From NCBI RefSeq assembly GCF_003815775.1, contig NZ_CP033926.1, positions 434,001 to 498,000 on the forward strand: DNA of 64,000 nucleotides, read 5' to 3'. The notes beneath the pieces are model-generated. The model saw nothing but the letters and a program-made list of their open reading frames with translations. It had not been told where the DNA came from and searched no databases. Positions 47,234 through 55,627 of the stretch are shown one piece after another. The DNA comes from Chryseobacterium joostei. GTDB lineage: Bacteria > Bacteroidota > Bacteroidia > Flavobacteriales > Weeksellaceae. The position numbers and the translations under genes were made by a program. Positions within the stretch are counted from its first letter, which is position 1. The number at the start of each line of letters is the position of its first letter.

Positions 47234-48261
47234 GTGGCAATTTTCCGGCCGACCGCTAACAGACGAAACACTGACACTTAATGAAAATTGATTTTCAAAG
47301 AAGTTACTTAATAAATCAATAAATTTTAAAATTAACCAAATAAGACTAACGCCAAAAGACCAAATGAAGATAAGCCAATTAATATTTTTCTTAAATTTTT
47401 TATTGTTATTTACATCTTGTAATGGACAAACCAATGAACAATCAAAAAATATAGATTTCGTAATTACAAATGATTATATGTCTGAAAGAAACCTTTCTTT
47501 TATGGGCGGACCTATGCCGTCAAATTATAAAAAAGGGATTATTGACAGTTTGGGAAATTGTTTTGTTGAACGATATGATAACAACAACAATATTGTTGAA
47601 GAAAAATATTACAATAAAATTGGTGCATTGTATCATACCAATAAAAATTTTTATGACATTAAAAACCGAATAGAAAAAGCAGTTGAAATCGACGAATTTA
47701 ACAATGACACTTGCGTGGTTAAATATCAGTATACAGATAGTTTGAATTTGGTAACCCACAGACGTGTAACCTCATCTTGCAAAGAAGATTTTTTAGATTT
47801 TTATTATAAGTACAATGAGAAAGGCATAAAAACAGAAGAGTTACTGAAAGAAAATAATGTTTTTATTCGGAAAAAAGCAATTCAGGATATTTCTAAAAAT
47901 GAAAAATTAATAAAATCCTATGACACCGAAAATCGCCTGTCAACTTATGTGTACAAGTACAATGAAAAAGATTTATTAGTCTATGAAAAACGTAGAGAAT
48001 GGGACTATGTAATAAAAGGAGATTATTTTGAAACAGGACAGGAAAACGAAATTTTGTATAAATATGACAAAAACGGCAATTGGATAGAACGAACCACACA
48101 AACTTATTGTTTGCCCGTAAAACATAAACCAACAAAAAAAACAAATAAAGAAGAACCACCAAAAGTAAAAGAAATTGGAGTGTACAATTCGGAAAATTGC
48201 ACTCCAGAAATTAAGGAAAAACTGATTAGAAAGATATACTATAAATAAAACTGCCACCAAC
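47230..48261 (+). mobile_element. Putative gene cassette 2 (GTTGGTGGCA ... TGCCACCAAC)
   Basis: 47230-47239 is the exact reverse complement of 48252-48261. It encloses one lipoprotein gene (47364-48248). Its own promoter is not evident, so transcription must come from upstream. Confidence 0.62.
47364..48248 (+). CDS. Lipoprotein with C-terminal YKYDKNGNWIERT repeat
   Basis: 294 residues. The lipobox LFTSCNG (Cys19) predicts an envelope lipoprotein. The body is a run of beta-strands with Tyr/Asp/Asn-rich repeats (YNKIGALYHTN, YKYNEKGIK, YKYNEKDLL, YKYDKNGNWIERTTQTYC), resembling the YD/RHS-type strand repeats of surface proteins. The last repeat, GNWIERTT plus RKIYY, also closes the protein at 58016-58663, so the two are paralogues in that part. 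Role unknown; a surface decoy or immunity protein is possible. Confidence 0.72.
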   Translation: MKISQLIFFLNFLLLFTSCNGQTNEQSKNIDFVITNDYMSERNLSFMGGPMPSNYKKGIIDSLGNCFVERYDNNNNIVEEKYYNKIGALYHTNKNFYDIKNRIEKAVEIDEFNNDTCVVKYQYTDSLNLVTHRRVTSSCKEDFLDFYYKYNEKGIKTEELLKENNVFIRKKAIQDISKNEKLIKSYDTENRLSTYVYKYNEKDLLVYEKRREWDYVIKGDYFETGQENEILYKYDKNGNWIERTTQTYCLPVKHKPTKKTNKEEPPKVKEIGVYNSENCTPEIKEKLIRKIYYK

Positions 48262-48384
48262 AAGGGTTTTGCAATAGTGGGGCGAAACTGCAAAGTTCAA
48301 CGGTATTTATTCGGTTCAACTTTTGTACAAAATTGAAGATTTGTGCTTCGATTGCCCCCACCATCGCCAAGCCCCGAAACGTTG
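48258..48384. repeat. Type B palindromic element no. 2 (127 bp)
   Basis: CAACAAGGGTTTTGC on the left answers CGCCAAGCCCCGAAACGTTG on the right, with GGGGCGAAACTGC and GTGCTTCGATTGCCCCC inside. The element is about 80% like no. 1 by eye. It includes AAATTGAAGATTTGTGCTTC, shared with nos 3 and 6. Confidence 0.65.
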
Positions 48385-48917
48385 CCTGCTATGCTATGAT
48401 CGACACTTTAAAAATGGAACAAACTGACGACATCGACATATTACTGACACTAAATCCTCACGGTTGGAGTACTTGCTTTTTGGTTGACAAAGGAAAGGCT
48501 TATGAATTTACGATTACTCACGTTTTTAGCGACCCATACTTTGATTTAATTCAGGTATTGACAAGCCTAATTAACGGACAGAAGTTTGCAACTCTTTTTT
48601 GGTATGGAGAACCAGGTGGACATCGCTTTGAATTTACGACACAACACGACATTATATTAGTTTCAGTGGACGAATTTGGGGAGACTTTTGACGAAGAGCC
48701 AAAATTGTGTCAATTAATGTTTTTATTTGAAATAAAACTGAAACAACTGATTACCATTTTCTATTTGCAACTGCAAAAGACACGAATTTTGTTGTTGGAC
48801 AAAAATTTTGCAGAAAATAGAGAACGGGATTTTCCATTTCAAGAATTTCATAAATTTGAAAGACTTGTAAAGCAATTTTTGGATTTATAAACTGGGTGAA
48901 AAAGCACAGCAGGCAAC
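48381..48917 (+). mobile_element. Putative gene cassette 3 (GTTGCCTGCT ... AGCAGGCAAC)
   Basis: 48381-48390 is the exact reverse complement of 48908-48917, and the match continues for four further bases after one mismatch. It contains one gene (48414-48890). Confidence 0.62.
48414..48890 (+). CDS. Hypothetical protein in cassette 3, immunity-like
   Basis: 158 residues from ATG 48414. An upstream reading from 48333 starts inside the palindrome and is rejected; 48396 is an alternative. No signal, so cytoplasmic. LNPHGWSTCFLVDKGKAYEFTITHVFSDPYFDLIQVLTSL and LFWYGEPGGHRFEFTTQHDIILVSVDEFGET give a beta-rich body like that of small immunity proteins. The family is not one I recognise by name. Confidence 0.65.
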   Translation: MEQTDDIDILLTLNPHGWSTCFLVDKGKAYEFTITHVFSDPYFDLIQVLTSLINGQKFATLFWYGEPGGHRFEFTTQHDIILVSVDEFGETFDEEPKLCQLMFLFEIKLKQLITIFYLQLQKTRILLLDKNFAENRERDFPFQEFHKFERLVKQFLDL

Positions 48918-49060
48918 AAGGGTTTTGCAATAGTGTTGCGAAACTGCAAAGTTCAACAGTTGTTCTTCGTTTGAACTTTTGTGCAAAATTGAAGATTTAT
49001 GCTTCGATTTAGCTCCTCCTAACTATGTCTCCCGCCCGAATGAAAATCCCGAAAAGTTTC
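48914..49060. repeat. Type B element no. 3, right half diverged
   Basis: The left half (CAACAAGGGTTTTGCAATAG, GCGAAACTGCAAAGTTCAAC) matches element no. 2. The right half keeps GAAGATTTATGCTTCGATTT but then diverges and lacks the GTTG end. It is followed directly by type A promoter no. 4, so the junction is probably a rearrangement. Confidence 0.55.
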
Positions 49061-49068
49061 AGATTTTG

Positions 49069-49138
49069 GCGAATTGTAAACCAACCCCAGCGAATTGTAA
49101 ATAGCCAGATCTTTTAAAACCCAATATTTTTAACTTCC
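49069..49138 (+). promoter_or_regulatory. Type A operator-promoter no. 4, degenerate -7 box
   Basis: 12-mers at 49069-49080 and 49090-49101, 29 bp, then TAACTTCC at 49131-49138, which keeps TAnnTT but loses TG. The spacing matches, so the site is probably real but weak. TATTTTTA (49125-49132) is an alternative box. It is followed after 34 nt by a TTG start. Confidence 0.65.
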
Positions 49139-49172
49139 CAACAAGTAAATACTGCCAAATCAAATAAAAACA

Positions 49173-49757
49173 TTGAAAACAATTTACAGAATTTTCTCAA
49201 GAACCTGGTTTTTAAACATTATCGCGATAGTAATTATGATGTTCACAGTGCAATTTGCAGTAATTGGAATTATCAATATCGTCAAAAACGGAGTAGAGTA
49301 TTACCTGAATGAAAATTTAATAGGCGTTCTGTTTTTTATTATCCTATTAATTTTTGATGCTTGGATTTTAACAGCAACTTTTCTACCGATTATAAAAATT
49401 AATGCAGAAGGTATTACAGCTTATTCCATTTTTTGGAAAAGAAAAATAGCGTGGACAGAAATAACATCAGTTAAATTAATAAAGGCACAAACCCGTCAAT
49501 CAACAGGGCTCTCGTCCATCACATTTGAATTTACCCAACAACCCGAAACCAAAAATAATGCTTTGCTTAATAAAGGAGTAAGGGTAAATACATTTATCTT
49601 TATTTCAAAAAAGTCAGTAAAAAAAACAATTGCACATTCTTCGAGCTGGAAGTTGTTAAGTCATAGCAAAATAGCAACACCCGAAGCAATTGCATTTGAA
49701 TATGAACCGAAAGCCTTGCAAATTATTCAGGAACATCTTAATAAACAAAAAACTTGA
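49173..49757 (+). CDS. Membrane protein with a PH-like domain
   Basis: 194 residues, TTG start at 49173. Two membrane segments (about 12-33 and 48-72) are followed by a cytoplasmic part with INAEGITAYSIFWKRKIAWTEITSVKLI, a pattern of bacterial PH domains (a strand, W-x-E-I, basic strand). It heads a tight three-gene operon; the next gene starts inside its stop codon (TTGA). Confidence 0.68.
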   Translation: MKTIYRIFSRTWFLNIIAIVIMMFTVQFAVIGIINIVKNGVEYYLNENLIGVLFFIILLIFDAWILTATFLPIIKINAEGITAYSIFWKRKIAWTEITSVKLIKAQTRQSTGLSSITFEFTQQPETKNNALLNKGVRVNTFIFISKKSVKKTIAHSSSWKLLSHSKIATPEAIAFEYEPKALQIIQEHLNKQKT

Positions 49758-50347
49758 AACCCATTTTTAAAATAATTGTGATTGTTGCTGGTGCACTATT
49801 GTTGCTGCTATTTATATTTTACTTCAATTTCGACAGCGGACTGATGCGAAAACCCGCTGAACTAACAGACCGACTGGAGCAAACAAAACTGGTTGACTAT
49901 AAACGAGACCAATATCAAATCAGAATTGGTGAGAATTACAAAAACAGTAAGATTGATTGGCGTTGGAATGCGATGTCGGATGAAGATGGCCATATCAGCC
50001 CCAAAGGAAAAGATGCCTTTATGTATCTTGGCGAGCCAGTGATTAAATACAACGATAATGAATGGCTGGTTGCCTTGTACATCACTACCGAAAAAGAAAT
50101 CATCACTTCTGTGATCTGCTCTGTAGTTTTTGCTTTAGATACAGAAAAGCAAAACGCAAAAGCAGATTTTTTGAAATTATTGAATAAAGATATCACCCAA
50201 TTACAAAACCCCACTATTGTAAAAGCTTTGGTGACGAAGGGGATTTATAAAACCTCGGAAGATAGTTTTACCTCGGTTTTTAGCCTTACAAAACAAGATC
50301 GTAGCGAATACAGCACATTTGAGTATAAAGTGTATGAAGAAGATTAA
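49754..50347 (+). CDS. Hypothetical protein with one N-terminal membrane segment
   Basis: 197 residues, TTG start at 49754 overlapping the previous stop. A hydrophobic segment (about 5-24) is followed by a polar domain with RNDQYQIRIGENYKNSKIDWRW-like and FMYLGEPVIKYNDNEWLVALYITTEKEI strands. I know no family. Translational coupling to the PH-like gene suggests they work together. Confidence 0.65.
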   Translation: MKPIFKIIVIVAGALLLLLFIFYFNFDSGLMRKPAELTDRLEQTKLVDYKRDQYQIRIGENYKNSKIDWRWNAMSDEDGHISPKGKDAFMYLGEPVIKYNDNEWLVALYITTEKEIITSVICSVVFALDTEKQNAKADFLKLLNKDITQLQNPTIVKALVTKGIYKTSEDSFTSVFSLTKQDRSEYSTFEYKVYEED

Positions 50348-50370
50348 TAGATAAATCCTAACATCAACAA

Positions 50371-50913
50371 ATGAAAAAAGTTTATTATCAACCGCAAGGT
50401 ATTAGCATATTTATTGGAACTACACTGATGTTGATTGGTCTTTCGCCTTTAATGTTTGATATCTATCTGGCAATTGAAGATGAAACTACCTTGGCTTCTT
50501 TTTTTAGTTCATTTTTACCCGGCAATTATTTTGCCTACGGTATTGTAGACGGAATAATATCGCTCATCCTGGAGCTACTATTGTTTGCCATTTTTTTAGG
50601 GATGTTTGTCGCAGGATTGATGTATGTGAAAAAATCACAAAATATTCTGAAACTGGAATTTGGTGATAACGAAATTGCCTACGCTACATTGAATATTAAA
50701 ACAAAAGGAGATGTTTTGGCAACCGCATTTGGTTATCTACAAAACTATGAAACTATAGACTACACAGAAATTGATAAAATTGAATTGCTAAATAATGGAA
50801 GCCGAAAACTTATCAAGCTAAAACTGAAGAAAAGAGAGTTTTTGCTTAACATTCGTTTCCCCGAAAGTGAGGCCGAAGAGGTAAGAAAGTTTATAATGGG
50901 TAAAATGAAATAA
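50371..50913 (+). CDS. Membrane protein of the PH-like gene operon
   Basis: 180 residues with two or three membrane segments (about 12-35, 55-70 and 74-90) and a cytoplasmic C-terminal half with IDYTEIDKIELLNNGSRKLIKLKLKKREFLLNIRF, again PH-domain-like in strand order. It starts 23 bp after the previous gene. Type A promoter no. 5 begins 1 bp after its stop. Confidence 0.65.
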   Translation: MKKVYYQPQGISIFIGTTLMLIGLSPLMFDIYLAIEDETTLASFFSSFLPGNYFAYGIVDGIISLILELLLFAIFLGMFVAGLMYVKKSQNILKLEFGDNEIAYATLNIKTKGDVLATAFGYLQNYETIDYTEIDKIELLNNGSRKLIKLKLKKREFLLNIRFPESEAEEVRKFIMGKMK

Positions 50914-50914
50914 A

Positions 50915-50984
50915 GCGAATTGTAAACCAAGCCCAGCGAATTGTAAATGGTGAAACTTTGCAAAAAACAATGTAATTAAATTTG
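50915..50984 (+). promoter_or_regulatory. Type A operator-promoter no. 5
   Basis: 12-mers at 50915-50926 and 50936-50947, 29 bp, TAAATTTG at 50977-50984. The spacer reads CCAAGCCCA, one base different from the common form. Confidence 0.8.
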
Positions 50985-51056
50985 ATTAAGTGAAACAAGC
51001 TCTGCCAATATACTAAAATGGCGGTATTTGCGCAGGTTTGTTTCAGATATAAACAC
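50985..51056 (+). other. Conserved leader after type A promoter no. 5
   Basis: Diverged form of the leader with AATATACTAAAATGGCG and GGTTTGTTTCAGATATAAAC. CTGC and GCAG could close the stem that CTTCGC/GCGAAG forms in other copies. It ends at ATTGGTAGTA (51057-51066). Confidence 0.5.
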
Positions 51057-51110
51057 ATTGGTAGTAATTTTACTGACCGACCTATCTTAAAAACAAAACA
51101 TCGAGAAACA

Positions 51111-51644
51111 ATGAAAAAAATATTAACGTTTTTACTTTTAGCAACTTGTTGCATTTCTGCATTTTCACAGAAAGGACCAAAGCCCAAAGGGGTATTTTCA
51201 ACAGTTGGAACTTCTGAAATTACTAAAAAAGATAAATTAATAGGGACTTATAAAATTAGAAATAAACGATTTAATGTTTATTGTGGTTATCAAGACTTGG
51301 ACACTGATTTACGACAAGAAAAAGGCGATACATTAGAAGTTTATAAAATTGTAAGCTCTGAAAAGGACAAATGGAAACACAGTGAATTTGAAATCACAAA
51401 ATATGCTACAAGAAATGGTAAAATTATTCGGGAAGGTTTCTATAAAGCAGAAAACGACACACTTACTGTAACTGAACACGGATTTGATTATTACAATGCA
51501 GATAAGTTAATTACAAAGTATATTACTGACAAGTATGGACTTAAAGAAATAAGCAAAGAAATGAAAGGAATTAACTCTCAAAATTTATCTGATAAATATC
51601 TAAAACCTGCAGAAGTAAAAGTTCCGCCACCAGCAAAAAATTAG
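51111..51644 (+). CDS. Secreted protein of unknown function
   Basis: 177 residues from ATG 51111; the longer reading from 51018 would start in the leader. A signal peptide ends in SAFSQ (about residue 20). The mature part is rich in Lys and charged beta strands (TYKIRNKRFNVYCGYQDL). I recognise no family. The stop overlaps GCTAAC, a cassette-end motif, which abuts GTTGGTTGCA with no palindrome between. Confidence 0.65.
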   Translation: MKKILTFLLLATCCISAFSQKGPKPKGVFSTVGTSEITKKDKLIGTYKIRNKRFNVYCGYQDLDTDLRQEKGDTLEVYKIVSSEKDKWKHSEFEITKYATRNGKIIREGFYKAENDTLTVTEHGFDYYNADKLITKYITDKYGLKEISKEMKGINSQNLSDKYLKPAEVKVPPPAKN

Positions 51645-51659
51645 CTAACGTTGGTTGCA
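51644..51659. repeat. Direct cassette junction GCTAAC|GTTGGTTGCA without a palindrome
   Basis: The end motif (GCTAAC, 51644-51649) joins a start motif (GTTGGTTGCA, 51650-51659) directly. In other junctions about 120 bp of palindrome lie between these motifs. Confidence 0.45.
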
Positions 51660-51691
51660 ATTTTTACCTCAACCTAAAAAACATACAGTGA

Positions 51692-52510
51692 ATGAAAATT
51701 TTATTTTACTTATTGATTTTAACAGTCGCCTCTTGTAAATCAGATGCGGGAAATCAGCCCCTCATTTTAGAACAACATTCTAAATTTAATTTAGAAGCAG
51801 TCAATTTTTCGGAAGATGTTGCAAAACTTTTTTCAAAACATATAACCATAGATGCCGATGGCTATTTTGAATATGATAGTTTGGCCAACGGAACGCTTAC
51901 ACAAGAAAAACTTCTTTATCCGACCCCAAAAACCATATCAAAACCAAGGCGTTTTGGTTACGTATACCGTAGCCCACTTTTAAACAGTGTTGCCAGATAC
52001 AACGATTTGTTTTTTGAACATATTGCCATATTGACCGACAGCAACAAAAAGCCGGTAGCCTATTATGCGGAAGCCAAAACGGACAGCATTGATGCGCAAA
52101 AAAATCTGCTTCATATTTTCAATAAAAAGTATGGCAAGCCAAAATACGCATTCAACATTTCGCGTGATTTCAATATTTGCTCCTACGAATGGGATTTAAA
52201 AGACAAAACAATCCAATTAGAAACGGGATTTGGAATGACTTCTGACACTAGTAATAAGGATGGAATTTATTTCAATACCCGTATTTTAATCATCGACAAT
52301 CAAAAAAAAGATGCAGTTTACAAAGCTCATTTTTTTGAGTACAGCGATAAAGTGGAATATCAGGGTAAATTATATTCGCCAGAAGAATTGGGGTTAGCAC
52401 GCAAACAAATTGAAAAGGACAATTTTTTATTAAACTCAACGAATGAGGAATATATAAAAGACCCGTTCCACAGCATAAAATTTAGAAGTGATGACCCTAA
52501 AATTAACTAA
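51692..52510 (+). CDS. Lipoprotein of unknown function
   Basis: 272 residues. The lipobox TVASC (Cys about 15) predicts an envelope lipoprotein. The body has AKLFSKHITIDADGYFEYDSLANG and LLHIFNKKYGKPKYAFNISRDFNICSYEWDLKDKTIQLETGFG; the latter looks like a domain that compares two polymer chains, but I cannot name it. It is in one transcript with the secreted protein upstream. Confidence 0.65.
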   Translation: MKILFYLLILTVASCKSDAGNQPLILEQHSKFNLEAVNFSEDVAKLFSKHITIDADGYFEYDSLANGTLTQEKLLYPTPKTISKPRRFGYVYRSPLLNSVARYNDLFFEHIAILTDSNKKPVAYYAEAKTDSIDAQKNLLHIFNKKYGKPKYAFNISRDFNICSYEWDLKDKTIQLETGFGMTSDTSNKDGIYFNTRILIIDNQKKDAVYKAHFFEYSDKVEYQGKLYSPEELGLARKQIEKDNFLLNSTNEEYIKDPFHSIKFRSDDPKIN

Positions 52511-52570
52511 TTAAACAATAAAATTCCCGTCAAAACGGACGGCAAAACAACAAGAGGGTTAAGTGAAAAA

Positions 52571-52625
52571 ACTACCGCCAATAAAGGGGGCACTAGTGGG
52601 GCGAAACTGCAAGGTTCAATTCTTT
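52571..52625. repeat. Type B element no. 4, truncated left half
   Basis: ACTACCGCCAAT (52571-52582) is followed by GGGGCGAAACTGCAAGGTTC, then type A promoter no. 6 starts. Only the left arm remains, so element and promoter appear to have been joined by a deletion. ACTACCGCCAAT is nearly the complement of ATTGGTAGTA at 51057. Confidence 0.55.
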
Positions 52626-52630
52626 AATTA

Positions 52631-52700
52631 GCGAATTGTAAACCAACCCCAGCGAATTGTAAATGGTGGTAATTTGCAAAGGCGGAAAGTAATACATTTG
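52631..52700 (+). promoter_or_regulatory. Type A operator-promoter no. 6
   Basis: 12-mers at 52631-52642 and 52652-52663, 29 bp, TACATTTG at 52693-52700. Confidence 0.8.
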
Positions 52701-52762
52701 AACTTTAGTAATAGACATTCGCCAATACATTCAGAATTGGATGAATATGCGCTATTTTATAA
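52701..52762 (+). other. Short conserved leader after type A promoter no. 6
   Basis: 62 nt instead of 72-75; keeps CGCCAATACATTCAG and ATGCGCTATTTTATAA. It ends at GTTAGCGGAAATGCC, a cassette-type start without a recognised partner. Confidence 0.45.
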
Positions 52763-52812
52763 GTTAGCGGAAATGCCAACAACGCATAACGGTAACATTG
52801 AACCCCAAGCCT

Positions 52813-53358
52813 ATGAAATATTTAGTTTTCATTCTTTTATTTAGTTTCACCGCAAGTGGACAAAACTCAAAAAAGAAAGTATATATTCAACATAACAACT
52901 CAGATAGTCTTGAAGTTATCGAAGGTAAGAGAAAATATGCTTATAATTTTATTTTTCCAAAGGCATCAGTCATTGATTCCTATTTCATTTTATCAAGAGA
53001 TGAAACTTTTTATATCAAATATGAATTTAAAGGTTCTGCTCGTTCACTTTATTTCATTATTGCGGAATTCAAGTGGAAAGCAAAAAACATTTATCTGAAT
53101 AATTATACTAGTCTTAATAACCGAGAAGGCCAATGGTCTGGTGTAGTGAAATTTTTGGACAATAAACAAATTAGCAACTTTGACCAAGTTGAGGAAATAT
53201 TTTTTTCAGTTGAGAATAACGACAAAATTCACGTTTTTAAAAACTCAAGAGAAATTGCCACAATGAATCTTCCTAATGAAATCGAAAATGAAATGATTTT
53301 GGATGATGAAGTGATATTTAAAATTTTGAATGAAGCCAAAGATATCTCAATCGAATAG
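52813..53358 (+). CDS. Secreted protein of unknown function
   Basis: 181 residues from ATG 52813. A TTG reading from 52798 is rejected because it would put a charged extension before the signal peptide. The signal ends in TASGQ (about residue 16). The mature part has many aromatic residues and short beta strands (VYIQHNNSDSLEVIEGKRKYAYNFIF). Family unknown. Confidence 0.65.
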   Translation: MKYLVFILLFSFTASGQNSKKKVYIQHNNSDSLEVIEGKRKYAYNFIFPKASVIDSYFILSRDETFYIKYEFKGSARSLYFIIAEFKWKAKNIYLNNYTSLNNREGQWSGVVKFLDNKQISNFDQVEEIFFSVENNDKIHVFKNSREIATMNLPNEIENEMILDDEVIFKILNEAKDISIE

Positions 53359-53365
53359 CGGCACA

Positions 53366-53515
53366 GCTGTTAACACAAGGGTTTTGCATCATGCGGGCTG
53401 AAGTGCAAAATTCAACATTAGTTTTTCATTTAAACATTAGTAATAAAATCAGTTTTTGTGCTTCAATTTAGCTTCGCTGAACTAGGTCTTCCGCCTGAAA
53501 ACAAAGTCCTAAAAT
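53366..53515. repeat. Type B element no. 5, variant
   Basis: TTAACACAAGGGTTTTGCAT and GCGGGCTGAAGTGCAAAATT open it; TTAAACATTAGTAATAAAAT and TGCTTCAATTTAGCTTCGCTGAAC close it. It differs from nos 1-2 but shares words with nos 0 and 8, so it belongs to the same family. Confidence 0.5.
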
Positions 53516-53541
53516 AGCAAACACATCATTAATATACAGCA

Positions 53542-53640
53542 ATGTCTGTATTTCATTGGATTAATTTTTTAGAAACCAAAAATGAATATTATCCTGATTT
53601 CGAAAAATACTTAAACGATCATAAAAGCATTAATAAATGA
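53542..53640 (+). CDS. 32-residue ORF or fragment
   Basis: Reads MSVFHWINFLETKNEYYPDF and ends in KYLNDHKSINK before TGA. The composition looks coding, but no full-length relative is apparent. It may be a leftover of a truncated cassette. Confidence 0.3.
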   Translation: MSVFHWINFLETKNEYYPDFEKYLNDHKSINK

Positions 53641-53660
53641 AAATCTTAAGTACTTTATAG

Positions 53661-54356
53661 ATGAACAAAACCGTTAAAATCGCTGTTGCTCTGATTATTG
53701 TCATCGCATTGGGAATGATTGGGTTCGCTTATCTAAATCAAGAAGAATGGACTACAAATAGTAACTGCGCAAATTGCGAATTAGCAGAAAGCGGAAAACC
53801 TCAAAGGTTGATAGGCACCATAAAAGCAGAGACCGAAAATAAAATGCTTTTTACGCAGCTGGAAAGCGGAAAAACCTATTATTTAATTCCTTGCGATGTG
53901 CAGTGCGACAACCACCTAAACCAATGGTTTAAGCAAATAGGTTTTACAGATGTGGCAACCAAACAGCCTTTGTATTTTGATATTGAAGGAAAGCTTGACA
54001 CCATTAAGCAGGAGTTTTTACTTTCCAGTGTGTTGTTATTGAATGAAGATGAGGTGACCATCAAACAAAAATACATCGAACCCGAGAAAGCCAAAAATCA
54101 AACCTTAATAGCACTAAAAAAGAAATACAACAGCATCAGCGAAGCCACCTTTCCACTCAATGAGGCCTCTGTTTCCGAATTCAGGATAGCCATTTACAAT
54201 CATTTTTCCGAAACCGAAAGAAAACAATCAACACCCATAAAAGAGGTGACTTGGGAAGTAAACGAGACCACCTTGCTTACGATTTGGTTTATACAGAAAG
54301 AAAATGAATGGAGACCGATTGAGCAATATCAATGGCAAAAGGGAACCGAATGTTAA
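53661..54356 (+). CDS. Membrane-anchored protein of unknown function
   Basis: 231 residues. An N-terminal membrane segment (about 6-25) is followed by NCANCELAESGKP and CDVQCD, two pairs of cysteines that could bind metal or form disulfides in the periplasm. The rest is mixed helix and strand. No family known to me. It lies 300 bp after the secreted gene, and no type A promoter lies between. Confidence 0.62.
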   Translation: MNKTVKIAVALIIVIALGMIGFAYLNQEEWTTNSNCANCELAESGKPQRLIGTIKAETENKMLFTQLESGKTYYLIPCDVQCDNHLNQWFKQIGFTDVATKQPLYFDIEGKLDTIKQEFLLSSVLLLNEDEVTIKQKYIEPEKAKNQTLIALKKKYNSISEATFPLNEASVSEFRIAIYNHFSETERKQSTPIKEVTWEVNETTLLTIWFIQKENEWRPIEQYQWQKGTEC

Positions 54357-54437
54357 TCATTTGATGTCGACAAATTGTTCAACCGTATGATACAAATATC
54401 AATGAAAAGAAAATGGTTTGGCAAATAAATATAATAT

Positions 54438-54878
54438 ATGATAAAAGCCTACATCAATAATCAGGAACTATCGGCCGATGCGTTGCATTATGACCAGTGG
54501 TTTTACAAAAAATACAATGAAAATAAGGCGGTTTATAACTTCAGTATAATAATTCCGTATGATGATTTTGTACAAAAGCTGAAACCAAATTATGAGCAAC
54601 TCATAGAAGAACTCACGGAGGATGACCGCTTGCACAACGAGAATTTCTTTCTTGACAGCTATGGTATTTCGGATTATCCGTTTTTTGAAGAGGTAATAAA
54701 AAATGCAGAGGAAGAAAACTATAAAATTGATTTTTTATCTTCATTTTTTGCTGAGCAAATTTTCAGTACCTATGTCAATACAAAATCGGCAGATAAATGG
54801 ATTATCAGGAAACTTACCAAAATTGATAATGACGGGAAAGAGGTTTTTATAAACGACGAAGTACAACAAATGGATTGA
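54438..54878 (+). CDS. Hypothetical cytoplasmic acidic protein
   Basis: 146 residues, acidic, no signal. IKAYINNQELSADALHYDQWFYKKYNEN and KNAEEENYKIDFLSSFFAEQIFSTY. Small acidic cytoplasmic proteins in such islands are often immunity proteins, but that is inference. The next gene starts 1 bp after its stop. Confidence 0.62.
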   Translation: MIKAYINNQELSADALHYDQWFYKKYNENKAVYNFSIIIPYDDFVQKLKPNYEQLIEELTEDDRLHNENFFLDSYGISDYPFFEEVIKNAEEENYKIDFLSSFFAEQIFSTYVNTKSADKWIIRKLTKIDNDGKEVFINDEVQQMD

Positions 54879-54879
54879 T

Positions 54880-55383
54880 ATGTCAAAAATACAATGTAAT
54901 TGCGGGCAAATTATTCCCGACCAATCAGACTTTATCAAACACAAAGCACACTTTGTTGCCGACCAGGATTATTTTGACTTGTTAGATGAAATTGAAAACA
55001 GAGAATGGAACGACCTGGCTACAAGAGCATCGAAGTATTTTAGTGAGATTTTTCAATGCAATTCCTGCAACAGCCTCATTGTTTTTAAGGATAAAAAGCG
55101 TTTTGATTTTGCGCCATTAGACAAAGACAAAAGCTCAGGAATACTGACATCGTATTTGGGCCAAAAATGGTTGGGAACGCTATCGGCCAACTTTAGAAAC
55201 GGGCAGGGAGACATTTTTTGGAGTACCAATTTGGAAAGTGGCTTTAGACAAAATTTAGCTCTTGAAGAACTTAGACAACTGTACCATCAAAAATATAAAG
55301 AATTGACAGACTTAAATATTTTACGCCATTCTTTTCTAAACATCAACGGCATAATCGAACACGTGTTTAAGCACCAACCATAA
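54880..55383 (+). CDS. Zinc-ribbon-containing cytoplasmic protein
   Basis: 167 residues. An N-terminal CNCG and an internal CNSC (near residues 60-64) could build one zinc-binding ribbon. The C-terminus has a helical hairpin. It is tightly coupled to the acidic gene upstream (1 bp), so the pair may act together. Role unknown. Confidence 0.62.
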   Translation: MSKIQCNCGQIIPDQSDFIKHKAHFVADQDYFDLLDEIENREWNDLATRASKYFSEIFQCNSCNSLIVFKDKKRFDFAPLDKDKSSGILTSYLGQKWLGTLSANFRNGQGDIFWSTNLESGFRQNLALEELRQLYHQKYKELTDLNILRHSFLNINGIIEHVFKHQP

Positions 55384-55433
55384 AAAGTTAGCAAAACGTA
55401 TCACAACCAATGGACTGAAATTTCATTTTTCAA

Positions 55434-55503
55434 GCGAATTGTAAATGAACCCCAGCGAATTGTAAATGGTAGCAATTTGTAAAAGCTACTATTTTTAAAT
55501 TTG
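55434..55503 (+). promoter_or_regulatory. Type A operator-promoter no. 7
   Basis: 12-mers at 55434-55445 and 55455-55466, 29 bp, TAAATTTG at 55496-55503. The leader downstream has diverged but keeps GATACAAATGCTATT and GGATATGAATAAAT. Confidence 0.8.
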
Positions 55504-55627
55504 AATAACGCAAAATAATAGTGCTGATACAAATGCTATTGAAGGTATATACGCTAGTGAGTAGCGGATATGAATAAATGGGATGATATTATTTAATAAC
55601 CCAAACAAAGACAGTAAAAAAATATAA

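Noticed and set aside
47976..48293. Minus-strand ORF of 105 codons rich in Phe
   Set aside because: Antisense to a Lys/Asn-rich lipoprotein gene; such shadows are usual in AT-rich DNA.
48333..48413. Upstream start of the cassette 3 gene (MKICASIAP...)
   Set aside because: It lies inside the palindrome. The same palindrome words give MKICASIF before 56379, so this is translation of repeat DNA.
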